Source: Thermoactinomycetaceae bacterium
GTDB taxonomy: Bacteria > Bacillota > Bacilli > Thermoactinomycetales > Thermoactinomycetaceae
Reading direction: 5' to 3'
DNA length: 12,589 nt
Assembly (NCBI GenBank): GCA_025449475.1
Contig: JANWJM010000081.1
Span: 1-12,589 of the forward strand
Both the position numbers and the translations under genes were made by a program. The notes beneath the pieces were generated by a model that saw only the letters and a program-made list of their open reading frames with translations, was not told the origin of the DNA and did not search any database. Position 1 is the stretch's first letter. Every line of letters starts with the position of its first letter. Positions 6,289-12,589 of the stretch are shown here, piece after piece.

Positions 6289-7398
6289 ATGGCTTTACCA
6301 TTATTGGATTTAACGGCACAATATCAATCCATACGTGAAGATCTTCAAGAAGCAGTGAATCGAGTCCTTGAGAGCGGTCAGTATATTATGGGTCCTGAAG
6401 TGAAAGCCTTTGAACAGGAAGTAGCTGATTATTGCGGAGTGAAACATGCCGTTGGGGTAGCGAACGGGACAGATGCACTTCTGCTCGCTTTGGATGCCAA
6501 AGGGATCGGTGCTGGAGATGAAGTGATTACAACCCCCTTTACTTTTTTTGCGACTGCTGAAGTCATTTCACAATTGGGTGCGACTCCCGTGTTTGTTGAC
6601 ATTGATCCGGAAACCTATAATATTGATGTGGAACAGATACGTCAAAATATTAATCAGAAAACCAAAGCAATTATTCCTGTTCATATCTTTGGGCAACCTG
6701 CCAATATCGATGAAATTATGTCTTTAGCGGAAGAACATAATCTTTTTGTGTTGGAAGATGCCGCACAAGCGATGGGTGCTGAGTATCAAAGGAAAAAGAT
6801 TGGCTCATGGGGACATGCCGCTACATTTTCCTTTTTCCCGACGAAAAACCTCGGTGGATACGGTGACGGTGGAATGGTGGTCACCAATGATGATGAGTTA
6901 GCTGCAAAAATACGGATTTTACGTGTACATGGTAGTTATCCCAAAAAGTATTATCATAACGTTTTGGGTTATAATAGTCGCTTGGATGAAATTCAGGCAG
7001 CGATGTTACGCGTGAAGCTGCGCCATCTCGATACATGGAATCATCTACGTCGTGAAAAAGCAGAAATCTATCATGAACGTTTGCAACGTTTACCCATTCA
7101 AACGCCTGTGGAAGCGCCTTATCGTAAACATATTTACCATTTATATATTGTCCGTTCAAATGAGCGGGATGAGCTGATGCAGTATTTGAAAGAGCATGGG
7201 ATTTCAACGGGAGTCTATTATCCTTTGCCTCTTCATTTGCAAGAAGTATTTCGTGACCTGGAGTATCAGGAAGGGAGCCTCCCTCATGCTGAAGCTGCAT
7301 CTAAACGCACATTTGCACTTCCACTCTTTCCTGAGCTGACAGAAGAACAAATCGATCACGTTGTCGATCGGATCACCCAATTCTATGAGAATCGATAA
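6289..7398 (+). CDS. DegT/DnrJ/EryC1/StrS-family PLP aminotransferase (WbpE/WlbC-like)
   Basis: A fold-type I PLP enzyme of 369 residues, the usual family length, which transfers an amino group (normally from glutamate) to a keto-sugar nucleotide. Visible motifs are the N-terminal LPLLDL and NGTDAL, DAAQA (D157 and Q160, contacting the PLP pyridine), FSFFPTKNLGG with Lys186 as the likely PLP Schiff-base lysine, and the family's C-terminal region with GVYYPLPLH. AAGGAG precedes the ATG. Its place between the WlbA-like oxidoreductase and the beta-helix acyltransferase indicates a C3 aminotransferase making a 3-amino sugar, as in the WbpB/E/D route. Regiochemistry is inferred from context, since C3 and C4 members of this family share all these motifs. 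Confidence 0.9.
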   Translation: MALPLLDLTAQYQSIREDLQEAVNRVLESGQYIMGPEVKAFEQEVADYCGVKHAVGVANGTDALLLALDAKGIGAGDEVITTPFTFFATAEVISQLGATPVFVDIDPETYNIDVEQIRQNINQKTKAIIPVHIFGQPANIDEIMSLAEEHNLFVLEDAAQAMGAEYQRKKIGSWGHAATFSFFPTKNLGGYGDGGMVVTNDDELAAKIRILRVHGSYPKKYYHNVLGYNSRLDEIQAAMLRVKLRHLDTWNHLRREKAEIYHERLQRLPIQTPVEAPYRKHIYHLYIVRSNERDELMQYLKEHGISTGVYYPLPLHLQEVFRDLEYQEGSLPHAEAASKRTFALPLFPELTEEQIDHVVDRITQFYENR

Positions 7399-7439
7399 TC
7401 AACATTGGGTAGATGAAATGGGATAAGGGATGAAGATAG

Positions 7440-8183
7440 ATGAAAATAATCCATGAAACAGTAAAACAGGGTGAAAATGTATCCATTGGTTACTTTTCGG
7501 TGATTGAAGAAGGGGTTATCCTCGGTGATAATGTAACAATAGGTAATCATGTGACGATCTGTGCGGGGACAGTGATTGGCTCCAATGTTACGATCTTGGA
7601 TCATAGTATGATCGGTCGATGGCCCAAGCCGGCAAAAACCTCTACCGTAAAGGTAGATCGCGCTTTACCGTCACTGAAGATTGGAGACGGCACAACGATC
7701 GGAGCAAATACCGTTTTGTATAGAGGAAGTTCGATTGGAACGGAAGTGATGATTGGGGATTTAGCTTCCATTCGTGAAAAATGCGCCATCGGAGATCATG
7801 TTGTGGTAGGAAGAGGGGTAGCGATCGAGAACGAGGTTACCATTGGCGCTTATACCAAAATTCAGACTAACGCTTATATTACCGCATATACCACCATCGA
7901 GGAACGGGTTTTTATCGCTCCCACGGTGACAACAACCAATGATAATTTTATGGGACGGACTAAAGAGCGATTGAAGTTAGTGAAAGGACCGTATATTAAA
8001 AAGGGATCGCGTGTAGGGGGAGCTTCCATTTTATTGCCAGGTGTTACGATCGAAGAAGAGACATTTGTAGGAGCTGGAGCGCTCATCAACCGTGATACAG
8101 AGCCTGCCAAGGTTTATGTAGGGGTTCCTGCCAAACCGATCCGAGATGTACCAAACCGAGAAAAATTAGAAAATCCAGAGTGA
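7440..8183 (+). CDS. Left-handed beta-helix (hexapeptide repeat) N-acyltransferase
   Basis: A trimeric-type acyltransferase of 247 residues. Runs of hexapeptide repeats of the form [IV]G-x4 are obvious at about residues 12-55, 80-150 and 180-230 (for example VILGDNVTIGNHVTI and VFIAPTVTTTNDN). The C-terminal GVPAKPIRDV tail is typical. The TTNDN segment with its preceding Tyr/Ala strand matches enzymes that N-acetylate 3- or 4-amino sugar nucleotides from acetyl-CoA. It is longer than WbpD (about 190 residues), because of an interruption around residues 56-80 (RWPKPAKTSTVKV) and additional coils, so it is a subfamily relative and not a plain WbpD. AAGGGAT precedes the ATG by 8 nt. The flippase follows 7 nt downstream. 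Confidence 0.85.
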   Translation: MKIIHETVKQGENVSIGYFSVIEEGVILGDNVTIGNHVTICAGTVIGSNVTILDHSMIGRWPKPAKTSTVKVDRALPSLKIGDGTTIGANTVLYRGSSIGTEVMIGDLASIREKCAIGDHVVVGRGVAIENEVTIGAYTKIQTNAYITAYTTIEERVFIAPTVTTTNDNFMGRTKERLKLVKGPYIKKGSRVGGASILLPGVTIEEETFVGAGALINRDTEPAKVYVGVPAKPIRDVPNREKLENPE

Positions 8184-8190
8184 GTGGTTC

Positions 8191-9654
8191 ATGAAACATT
8201 ATTTGAAGCGCTTATTTTCCGATTCGGCAGCATTTGCAATAGCAACATTTGGAAACAAATTCGTGGCTGCGATGCTTGTACCGGTTTATACACGAAATTT
8301 AGATGAATCAGGTCAGTTAGCGGATTGGGGAATAACAAACAATTATACATTGATTCTCACATATCTTTGCTTACTCGGAACAGATGCTGCCATGGCTTTC
8401 TATTTTTATGATGCCAAAGATGAAAAGGATCGGAAAATCTATCTAACCAATGCAGTAATGTTTAGCACGGGGATTTGCCTCATTTTTACGTTTCTAGCAT
8501 TGATTTTGGGCGATAAAGTTGCATCCCTTGTTTATCAAACAAAACATGATTACAGCAGCTTATTATTGATTGCTACTTTAGCGACTTTATTTGCAATCAT
8601 CATTCAACATCTGCTTGGATACGCGAGATATTCGCGACGTGTGTGGTTGTTTAATTTCTTTAGTATGAGTTATGTGATAGGTTCGTCATTATTGAGTATT
8701 GTCTTTGTGGTTATGGATAAAGGAGTCCTTGGTCTATTTTATGGTCAATTGATTGGACAGGGGATTGTAGCTGTACTTCTTGTAATTATTTTTCGTCATG
8801 AATTTGTTTTAAAACCTTCAAAAACACATTTGCATGATTTGGTTCGTTATGGCGTACCACTCTTACCGACTCTTGTCTCTTTTTGGGTTATGACTTCTGT
8901 TAGCCAACCCATTGTATATTACTTAGCCTCTATCCATCATGCGGATATCTATGCTGCTTGTTTGCGACTGGCGAGCATGATCGTCTTAATCACCGCTCCT
9001 TTCCAGCTGGCTTGGCGCCCTTTTTCCATGTCCATCAAAGATCGTGATGATGCAAAAGAACTCTATGGATTGGTAGGGAGAGGCTTACTTGTCATCGGCA
9101 CCTTCACCATTATGCTGCTTACTTTCTTTATGAAACCTTTTTATCAGCTTTTTATCGGAAGACCCGATCTTGAAACAGGATATCTTTATGTATGGGCATT
9201 GTCCTTGGGAACCCTTTTTAATGTGTTGCATACCGTTTTTGGAGTAGGTTTATTGATCAAGAAACAAACACAAAAGATTTCACGAGCTTTTATCATTGCT
9301 GCTGTGATCTATTTATTAGGAAATATCGTACTAGTTCCCTTGTATGCGATTTGGGGGGCTGTTACAATGTCTGTTGTAGCCTATTTTATCGTTATCATAC
9401 TCGTTTATATCCAAAATCAGAAGATTTATCCTGTTAACTTCCGTTTTCGGTCGATGATGATCTATTTATTGGTTTATTTGATCATGATGGTTGGCATTAC
9501 TTGGATTCAAGCTAATCACCTATCGAATCAATGGATCTATTATCTCCTCGCTTTCTTGATTATGGCAATGACTGTATTTACTTCCAGACTGTTTTCGTGG
9601 CAATCCTTGCATCGAATTGGCAGCTTTCTGCCCAAACTAGGAGGAAAAAGGTGA
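8191..9654 (+). CDS. Wzx-type polysaccharide flippase (MOP superfamily)
   Basis: A 487-residue integral membrane protein with about 12-14 hydrophobic segments spread over its whole length. The N-terminus (FGNKFVAAMLVPVYTRNLD) is typical of the polysaccharide biosynthesis/RfbX flippase family. It would flip the undecaprenyl-linked oligosaccharide repeat unit from the cytoplasmic to the outer face of the membrane. It starts 7 nt after the acyltransferase stop, using a GAGTGAGTGG site inside the end of that gene, and is followed 3 nt later by the polymerase ATG, so these genes are tightly coupled. Substrate specificity cannot be read from sequence. Confidence 0.88.
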   Translation: MKHYLKRLFSDSAAFAIATFGNKFVAAMLVPVYTRNLDESGQLADWGITNNYTLILTYLCLLGTDAAMAFYFYDAKDEKDRKIYLTNAVMFSTGICLIFTFLALILGDKVASLVYQTKHDYSSLLLIATLATLFAIIIQHLLGYARYSRRVWLFNFFSMSYVIGSSLLSIVFVVMDKGVLGLFYGQLIGQGIVAVLLVIIFRHEFVLKPSKTHLHDLVRYGVPLLPTLVSFWVMTSVSQPIVYYLASIHHADIYAACLRLASMIVLITAPFQLAWRPFSMSIKDRDDAKELYGLVGRGLLVIGTFTIMLLTFFMKPFYQLFIGRPDLETGYLYVWALSLGTLFNVLHTVFGVGLLIKKQTQKISRAFIIAAVIYLLGNIVLVPLYAIWGAVTMSVVAYFIVIILVYIQNQKIYPVNFRFRSMMIYLLVYLIMMVGITWIQANHLSNQWIYYLLAFLIMAMTVFTSRLFSWQSLHRIGSFLPKLGGKR

Positions 9655-9657
9655 GAG

Positions 9658-11064
9658 ATGGTGAATGAGCTTTTGTTGCCCAGACAAAAACGTTTGGACA
9701 CATTGTTTTATTTAACAATTATATTTGCTTTACTAGGGCCCACCTTAGGAATCCCAATTACTGAGGGGTTTAAGCTGACTTTTTTTCGTATTGTTTTTGT
9801 TTTGTTAATTGGGGGACTCATGTTTAAAGTTGCTTCGCAAAAACGACTAGAAGCATCTTACATGTATCCGGTTCGCTGGTACGCAGCTTTTTTTGCGTTT
9901 TGGTTTATCTATGCCTTGCTTTCGCTAACTTGGGTGGTTAGTATTGGTCATGCGATAAAATATATAATCTTTTTAGGGATGATGTTGTTACTGACCTTAT
10001 CTTTGCCCTACTTCCTATCATCTGAACAAAAATTTTGGAAAACACAGCGTGTTCTGCTAGGTGTCTTTGCTGCCATGATTTTTTTCGGAGTATTTGAATC
10101 CATCACATTGCTCCATTTACCTTCATCGAGAGGATTCGGTTTTGATTCAGCGATTGTGACTTCAGTCTTTAATAATCAAAATGATTTTGCCACATGTATT
10201 ACTCTCGGTTTACCCTTTTTGATTGCTGCATTATACATGCTGGATTTGAATAAGAAACAAAAATGGTTTATTTATTTTGTTGCAGTCTTTTCGCTCTATG
10301 TTTTGTTGGCAACAGGATCGCGGAGCAATACTTTTTTTGCTCTTCCTTTGTTGGCAGTCGTATTGGTTTTGACGGTTCCGTTCGTCATAGATCGGAAGAA
10401 AATCACCAAAAGAAATTTGCTGATTACGTTAGGAGCGATCATCCTAGCAGCAATCATTGTTCAGTCAATGTCGCTAACCTTTCTCTCGGATGAGGCGAGA
10501 CAGCGAGCCAAGGATAAACTGAATACCACCTTCGGCATTTTCTCGGATCTGAATAAAGGGTCTTGGGATGTTGAAGAGGGTGGAGACAAAGTAATTGAAG
10601 GTGACACTGGAAAAAGCGTAACGGTCAGAAAATATCTACTCCTAAACGGATTAAACTTTTTGGCGAAGAGCCATTACATGGGAGTTGGAGCAGGCAACGT
10701 TGAACCTTTGATGGAAGGTGCGCCAAAAGTTGACAAGGTGAATATGCATAATTGGTGGGCGGAGGTTTTGGTGAATTTTGGTGTATTGGTCTTTGTTGTA
10801 TATATGGCACTCTACATTTTGATGTTATGGCGTTTAGGAAAGTTAGCATTTTTGAAAACCTCACCTCAGATTAGCCCCATTCTCCGATGGGGAGCTGTTT
10901 CTTGTTTGGCAGCATTGATTGGATATCTGATTGGCGGTATGGCGCCAAGTACGGCGATTCACTTTACTCCCATGTGGATTTGTTATGGTCTATCATTAGC
11001 TGTCATTGTGTTGGGAGAGACCCAGAAAAAACAACAAATGGAACGGAAAGTAGAAGAGGACTAA
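9658..11064 (+). CDS. Wzy/O-antigen-ligase-family polymerase
   Basis: A 468-residue membrane protein with about ten or more hydrophobic segments. It carries the O-antigen ligase/polymerase core (Wzy_C/WaaL type): TGSRSN at residues 219-224, then a large hydrophilic, probably extracellular loop (~270-345), then MHNWWAEVLVNFG with His364 at the start of the next membrane helix. The basic residue in the TGSRS loop and the loop histidine are typical of the family. Next to a Wzx-type flippase it most likely polymerises the repeat unit, using undecaprenyl-linked donors outside the membrane. The ATG lies 3 nt after the flippase stop; AGGAGG at 9639-9644 is somewhat far (13 nt), so translational coupling is likely. 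A ligase role cannot be excluded. Confidence 0.85.
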   Translation: MVNELLLPRQKRLDTLFYLTIIFALLGPTLGIPITEGFKLTFFRIVFVLLIGGLMFKVASQKRLEASYMYPVRWYAAFFAFWFIYALLSLTWVVSIGHAIKYIIFLGMMLLLTLSLPYFLSSEQKFWKTQRVLLGVFAAMIFFGVFESITLLHLPSSRGFGFDSAIVTSVFNNQNDFATCITLGLPFLIAALYMLDLNKKQKWFIYFVAVFSLYVLLATGSRSNTFFALPLLAVVLVLTVPFVIDRKKITKRNLLITLGAIILAAIIVQSMSLTFLSDEARQRAKDKLNTTFGIFSDLNKGSWDVEEGGDKVIEGDTGKSVTVRKYLLLNGLNFLAKSHYMGVGAGNVEPLMEGAPKVDKVNMHNWWAEVLVNFGVLVFVVYMALYILMLWRLGKLAFLKTSPQISPILRWGAVSCLAALIGYLIGGMAPSTAIHFTPMWICYGLSLAVIVLGETQKKQQMERKVEED

Positions 11065-11089
11065 GATCTGAACGGAAAAAATAGAATGT

Positions 11090-11167
11090 AGAGTGGAACA
11101 AGTAGTCATCGCAGAAGTTCGTATAAGAGCCATCTCTTCTCCCAAAGGCATTGTTCCGCTCTTTTTT
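11090..11167 (+). terminator. Intra-operon terminator/attenuator between wzy and the second glycosyltransferase
   Basis: AGAGTGGAACAA (11090-11101) is fully complementary to TTGTTCCGCTCT (11151-11162) allowing one G-U pair, with a 49-nt loop and a clean run of six T (11162-11167). Inside the loop AAGAG/CTCTT (11125-11129/11134-11138) forms a further hairpin. GTTC at 11117-11120 could pair with GAAC in the left arm as a weak competitor. The next gene's ribosome binding site begins only ~14 nt after the T-run, with no space for a promoter, so downstream expression would need read-through or antitermination. Confidence 0.65.
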
Positions 11168-11194
11168 GTATTTTTCCAAAAAGGGGTTGCATTG

Positions 11195-12301
11195 ATGAAG
11201 AAAGTCATGATGTTTAGTTCCGTTCATCCTTATGATGACTCGCGAATTTTTCATAAAGAGGCCGTTTCACTCGCTCAGGCTGGTTATCATGTTGAACTCC
11301 ATGCTGTTGCTGATTTTGATTACAAAGAAGATCAAGGGGTTCGGATCTTTGGTGTTAAGCGTCGCAATCGTTGGAAGCGACTGTTAAATGGTTATGAATT
11401 GTATCAACGGGCGTTGAAAAGTAATGCAGATATTTTTCATTTTCATGACCCGGAACTTTTGCCTTGGGGAGTATGGATCCACCGGAAAACAGGCAAACCG
11501 GTGATCTATGATGCGCATGAAGATTTGCCGAAACAGATTTATACCAAACCTTGGATTCCTTCCTTTTTGCGTGGATTTGTTTCAAAATGGGTGAAGGTTG
11601 CAGAAAAAGGAATGGCTAAACATTTGTCGGCAGTCGTTACAGTGACGGAGTCCATCGCAGAACGTTTTAAGGAACAAGGGGTCGAGCGCGTTCAACTCAT
11701 TAAAAACTATCCCTTATATGTACCAAATGTGGAACGAGTGGATGATGGCGTCAATCGTATCCTATATGTAGGGGGAATTTCGTATCTCCGCGGCTATAAG
11801 GAGATGATCCAAATGATGGATTATCTTCCTGCGCATATCGATGCCGAATTGCATCTGATTGGTCCGTTGCAGTTTATTAAAGAAGAAGATCGAAACGTTG
11901 AGGAACTTCGTAAGAAAAAAATCTACTTGCATGGGAGAATCCCATTCCATGAAGTTCAAAATTGGTATACCAAAGGAAAAATCGGGTTGGTTTGCTTACA
12001 TCCAGTGGAAAATTATCTTCAATCTTTACCCATTAAACTGTTTGAGTATATGTCGATGGGTCTTCCTCAAATCGTGACCGACATTCCATTATGGAAGGAA
12101 ATCGTCGAGCCCAATCAGTGTGGGCTAACGGTTGATGCGCTCGATCCCAAGGACATTGCAGAGAAGGTGACATCCATATTGGAAGACGAAGAGCGATATA
12201 AACAGATGAGTACGAGTAGCCGCAAAGCATATGAAGAAAAATATAATTGGCAAACAGAAGAGAAACGATTAATAAAACTTTATAAAGAACTACTTCATTA
12301 A
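11195..12301 (+). CDS. GT4-like glycosyltransferase (GT-B fold)
   Basis: A 368-residue glycosyltransferase with the N-terminal acceptor domain (SSVHPYDDSRIFHKEA, FHFHDPELLPWG, YDAHEDLPKQ) and a C-terminal nucleotide-sugar domain (ILYVGGISYLRG, then LPIKLFEYMSMGLPQIVTDIP). The second acidic residue of the usual E-x7-E motif is Glu284, while the position of the first is Gln, as in a subgroup of polysaccharide transferases. The ATG at 11195 has AAGGGG 8 nt upstream and begins at the first Rossmann strand. The frame extends back to a GTG at 11093, but those 34 codons overlap the terminator hairpin and lack a ribosome binding site. It would add one sugar to the lipid-linked repeat unit; donor and linkage are unknown. 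Confidence 0.85.
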   Translation: MKKVMMFSSVHPYDDSRIFHKEAVSLAQAGYHVELHAVADFDYKEDQGVRIFGVKRRNRWKRLLNGYELYQRALKSNADIFHFHDPELLPWGVWIHRKTGKPVIYDAHEDLPKQIYTKPWIPSFLRGFVSKWVKVAEKGMAKHLSAVVTVTESIAERFKEQGVERVQLIKNYPLYVPNVERVDDGVNRILYVGGISYLRGYKEMIQMMDYLPAHIDAELHLIGPLQFIKEEDRNVEELRKKKIYLHGRIPFHEVQNWYTKGKIGLVCLHPVENYLQSLPIKLFEYMSMGLPQIVTDIPLWKEIVEPNQCGLTVDALDPKDIAEKVTSILEDEERYKQMSTSSRKAYEEKYNWQTEEKRLIKLYKELLH

Positions 12302-12317
12302 AGATATCGGTATATCT
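12302..12317 (+). repeat. Short perfect hairpin before the epimerase gene
   Basis: AGATAT/ATATCT with a CGGT loop starts directly after the glycosyltransferase stop codon. There is no T-run after it, so it is not a standard terminator; it may be a processing or stability element, or chance in AT-rich DNA. Confidence 0.3.
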
Positions 12318-12379
12318 CGTTACGAAGGGGGAGGAAAGCGTTTCTCTTGTCCTTGTGATCAAAGGGAGACGCATGGACG

Positions 12380-12589
12380 ATGAAAATTTTAGTAACCGGT
12401 GGGGCTGGCTTTATTGGTTCACATATTGTGGATCAACTGATTGATAATCACGATCAAGTCGTTATTGTGGATAATCTGTCTACTGGAAAAGAAGAACATG
12501 TGAACCCAGAAGCAGAGTTTTATCGAATCAATCTAACCGATCACGCATTAAGCAATGTACTTTTGAAAGAGAGACCGGAAGTGGTTATC
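12380..12589 (+). CDS. NAD-dependent epimerase/dehydratase, GalE-like, N-terminal part (truncated by window edge)
   Basis: Only the first 70 residues are present and the frame runs off the right edge. They begin MKILVTGGAGFIGSH, the glycine-rich NAD-binding motif of extended short-chain dehydrogenases, followed by the second strand VVIVDNLSTGKEEHV. The DNLSTG-x-E pattern is typical of UDP-glucose/UDP-N-acetylglucosamine 4-epimerases (GalE, WbpP), and less so of dTDP-glucose dehydratases, which usually have a different loop. The catalytic YxxxK lies outside the window. AGGGAG (12363-12368) lies 11 nt before the ATG, somewhat far. It would supply a nucleotide sugar for the polysaccharide made by the preceding genes. 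Confidence 0.85.
   Translation, partial: MKILVTGGAGFIGSHIVDQLIDNHDQVVIVDNLSTGKEEHVNPEAEFYRINLTDHALSNVLLKERPEVVI

Noticed and set aside
6881..7300. 139-codon reading frame on the minus strand
   Set aside because: Fully antisense to the aminotransferase gene, which has clear family motifs; composition looks like a codon shadow.
11085..11167. T-box riboswitch (AGAGTGGAAC resembles the AGGGTGGNACC core and a terminator follows)
   Set aside because: The match is partial, the next gene is a glycosyltransferase, and the sequence before it is the end of the polymerase gene, leaving no room for a Stem I and specifier loop.
12033..12374. 113-codon reading frame on the minus strand
   Set aside because: It lies opposite the glycosyltransferase gene and the following spacer, has no recognisable family and no ribosome binding site; a shadow frame.

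Overview
The window reads as chromosome of a low-GC, endospore-forming Firmicute (Bacillales). Three engulfment and mother-cell sporulation genes (spoIID, spoIIQ, spoIIID) occur in the order typical of that group. Candidate sigma-F and sigma-E promoters sit where expected, and strong AGGAGG-type ribosome binding sites are common. A family such as Thermoactinomycetaceae or a relative is possible, but this is inference and was not tested. All genes lie on the + strand; I see no rRNA, tRNA, CRISPR array or mobile element.

Layout. (1) 1-1668, sporulation block: the 3' end of spoIID (peptidoglycan lytic enzyme of engulfment), spoIIQ (forespore membrane protein with a LytM fold) and spoIIID (mother-cell transcription factor starting at GTG). 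Each has its own signals or terminator. (2) 1669-3876, envelope block: a 337-nt gene-free stretch with a long-loop terminator and an extended -10 promoter, then an EpuA-type membrane protein with a very long charged N-terminus, a PgsA-like CDP-alcohol phosphatidyltransferase, and fabZ of fatty-acid elongation. (3) 3897-12589 (open at the right edge), a cell-surface polysaccharide locus of the Wzx/Wzy type: a TuaC-like GT4 glycosyltransferase, an NAD-dependent sugar oxidoreductase, a DegT/DnrJ-type PLP aminotransferase, a left-handed beta-helix acyltransferase, a Wzx-type flippase, a Wzy/O-antigen-ligase-type polymerase, a second GT4 glycosyltransferase and the 5' end of a GalE-like epimerase.

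How the genes fit together. The oxidoreductase, aminotransferase and acyltransferase form the classic three-step cassette (oxidise C3, transaminate, N-acylate) that makes an N-acylated 3-amino sugar nucleotide, as in the WbpB/WbpE/WbpD (WlbA/C/B) pathway. The glycosyltransferases would build a lipid-linked repeat unit, Wzx would flip it and Wzy would polymerise it. No initiating sugar-phosphate transferase, chain-length regulator or UDP-sugar 6-dehydrogenase lies in the window, so the locus probably continues to the right.

The most interesting signals are regulatory and architectural. A strong intrinsic-terminator-like structure lies inside the polysaccharide operon between wzy and the second glycosyltransferase, with no room for a promoter after it, so it looks like an attenuator. 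Nested inverted repeats surround the promoter of the amino-sugar genes. SpoIIQ keeps the HxxxD zinc motif. The EpuA-type protein carries an E/K-rich extension of about 200 residues. I do not see a clearly new biological system; most genes belong to known families.
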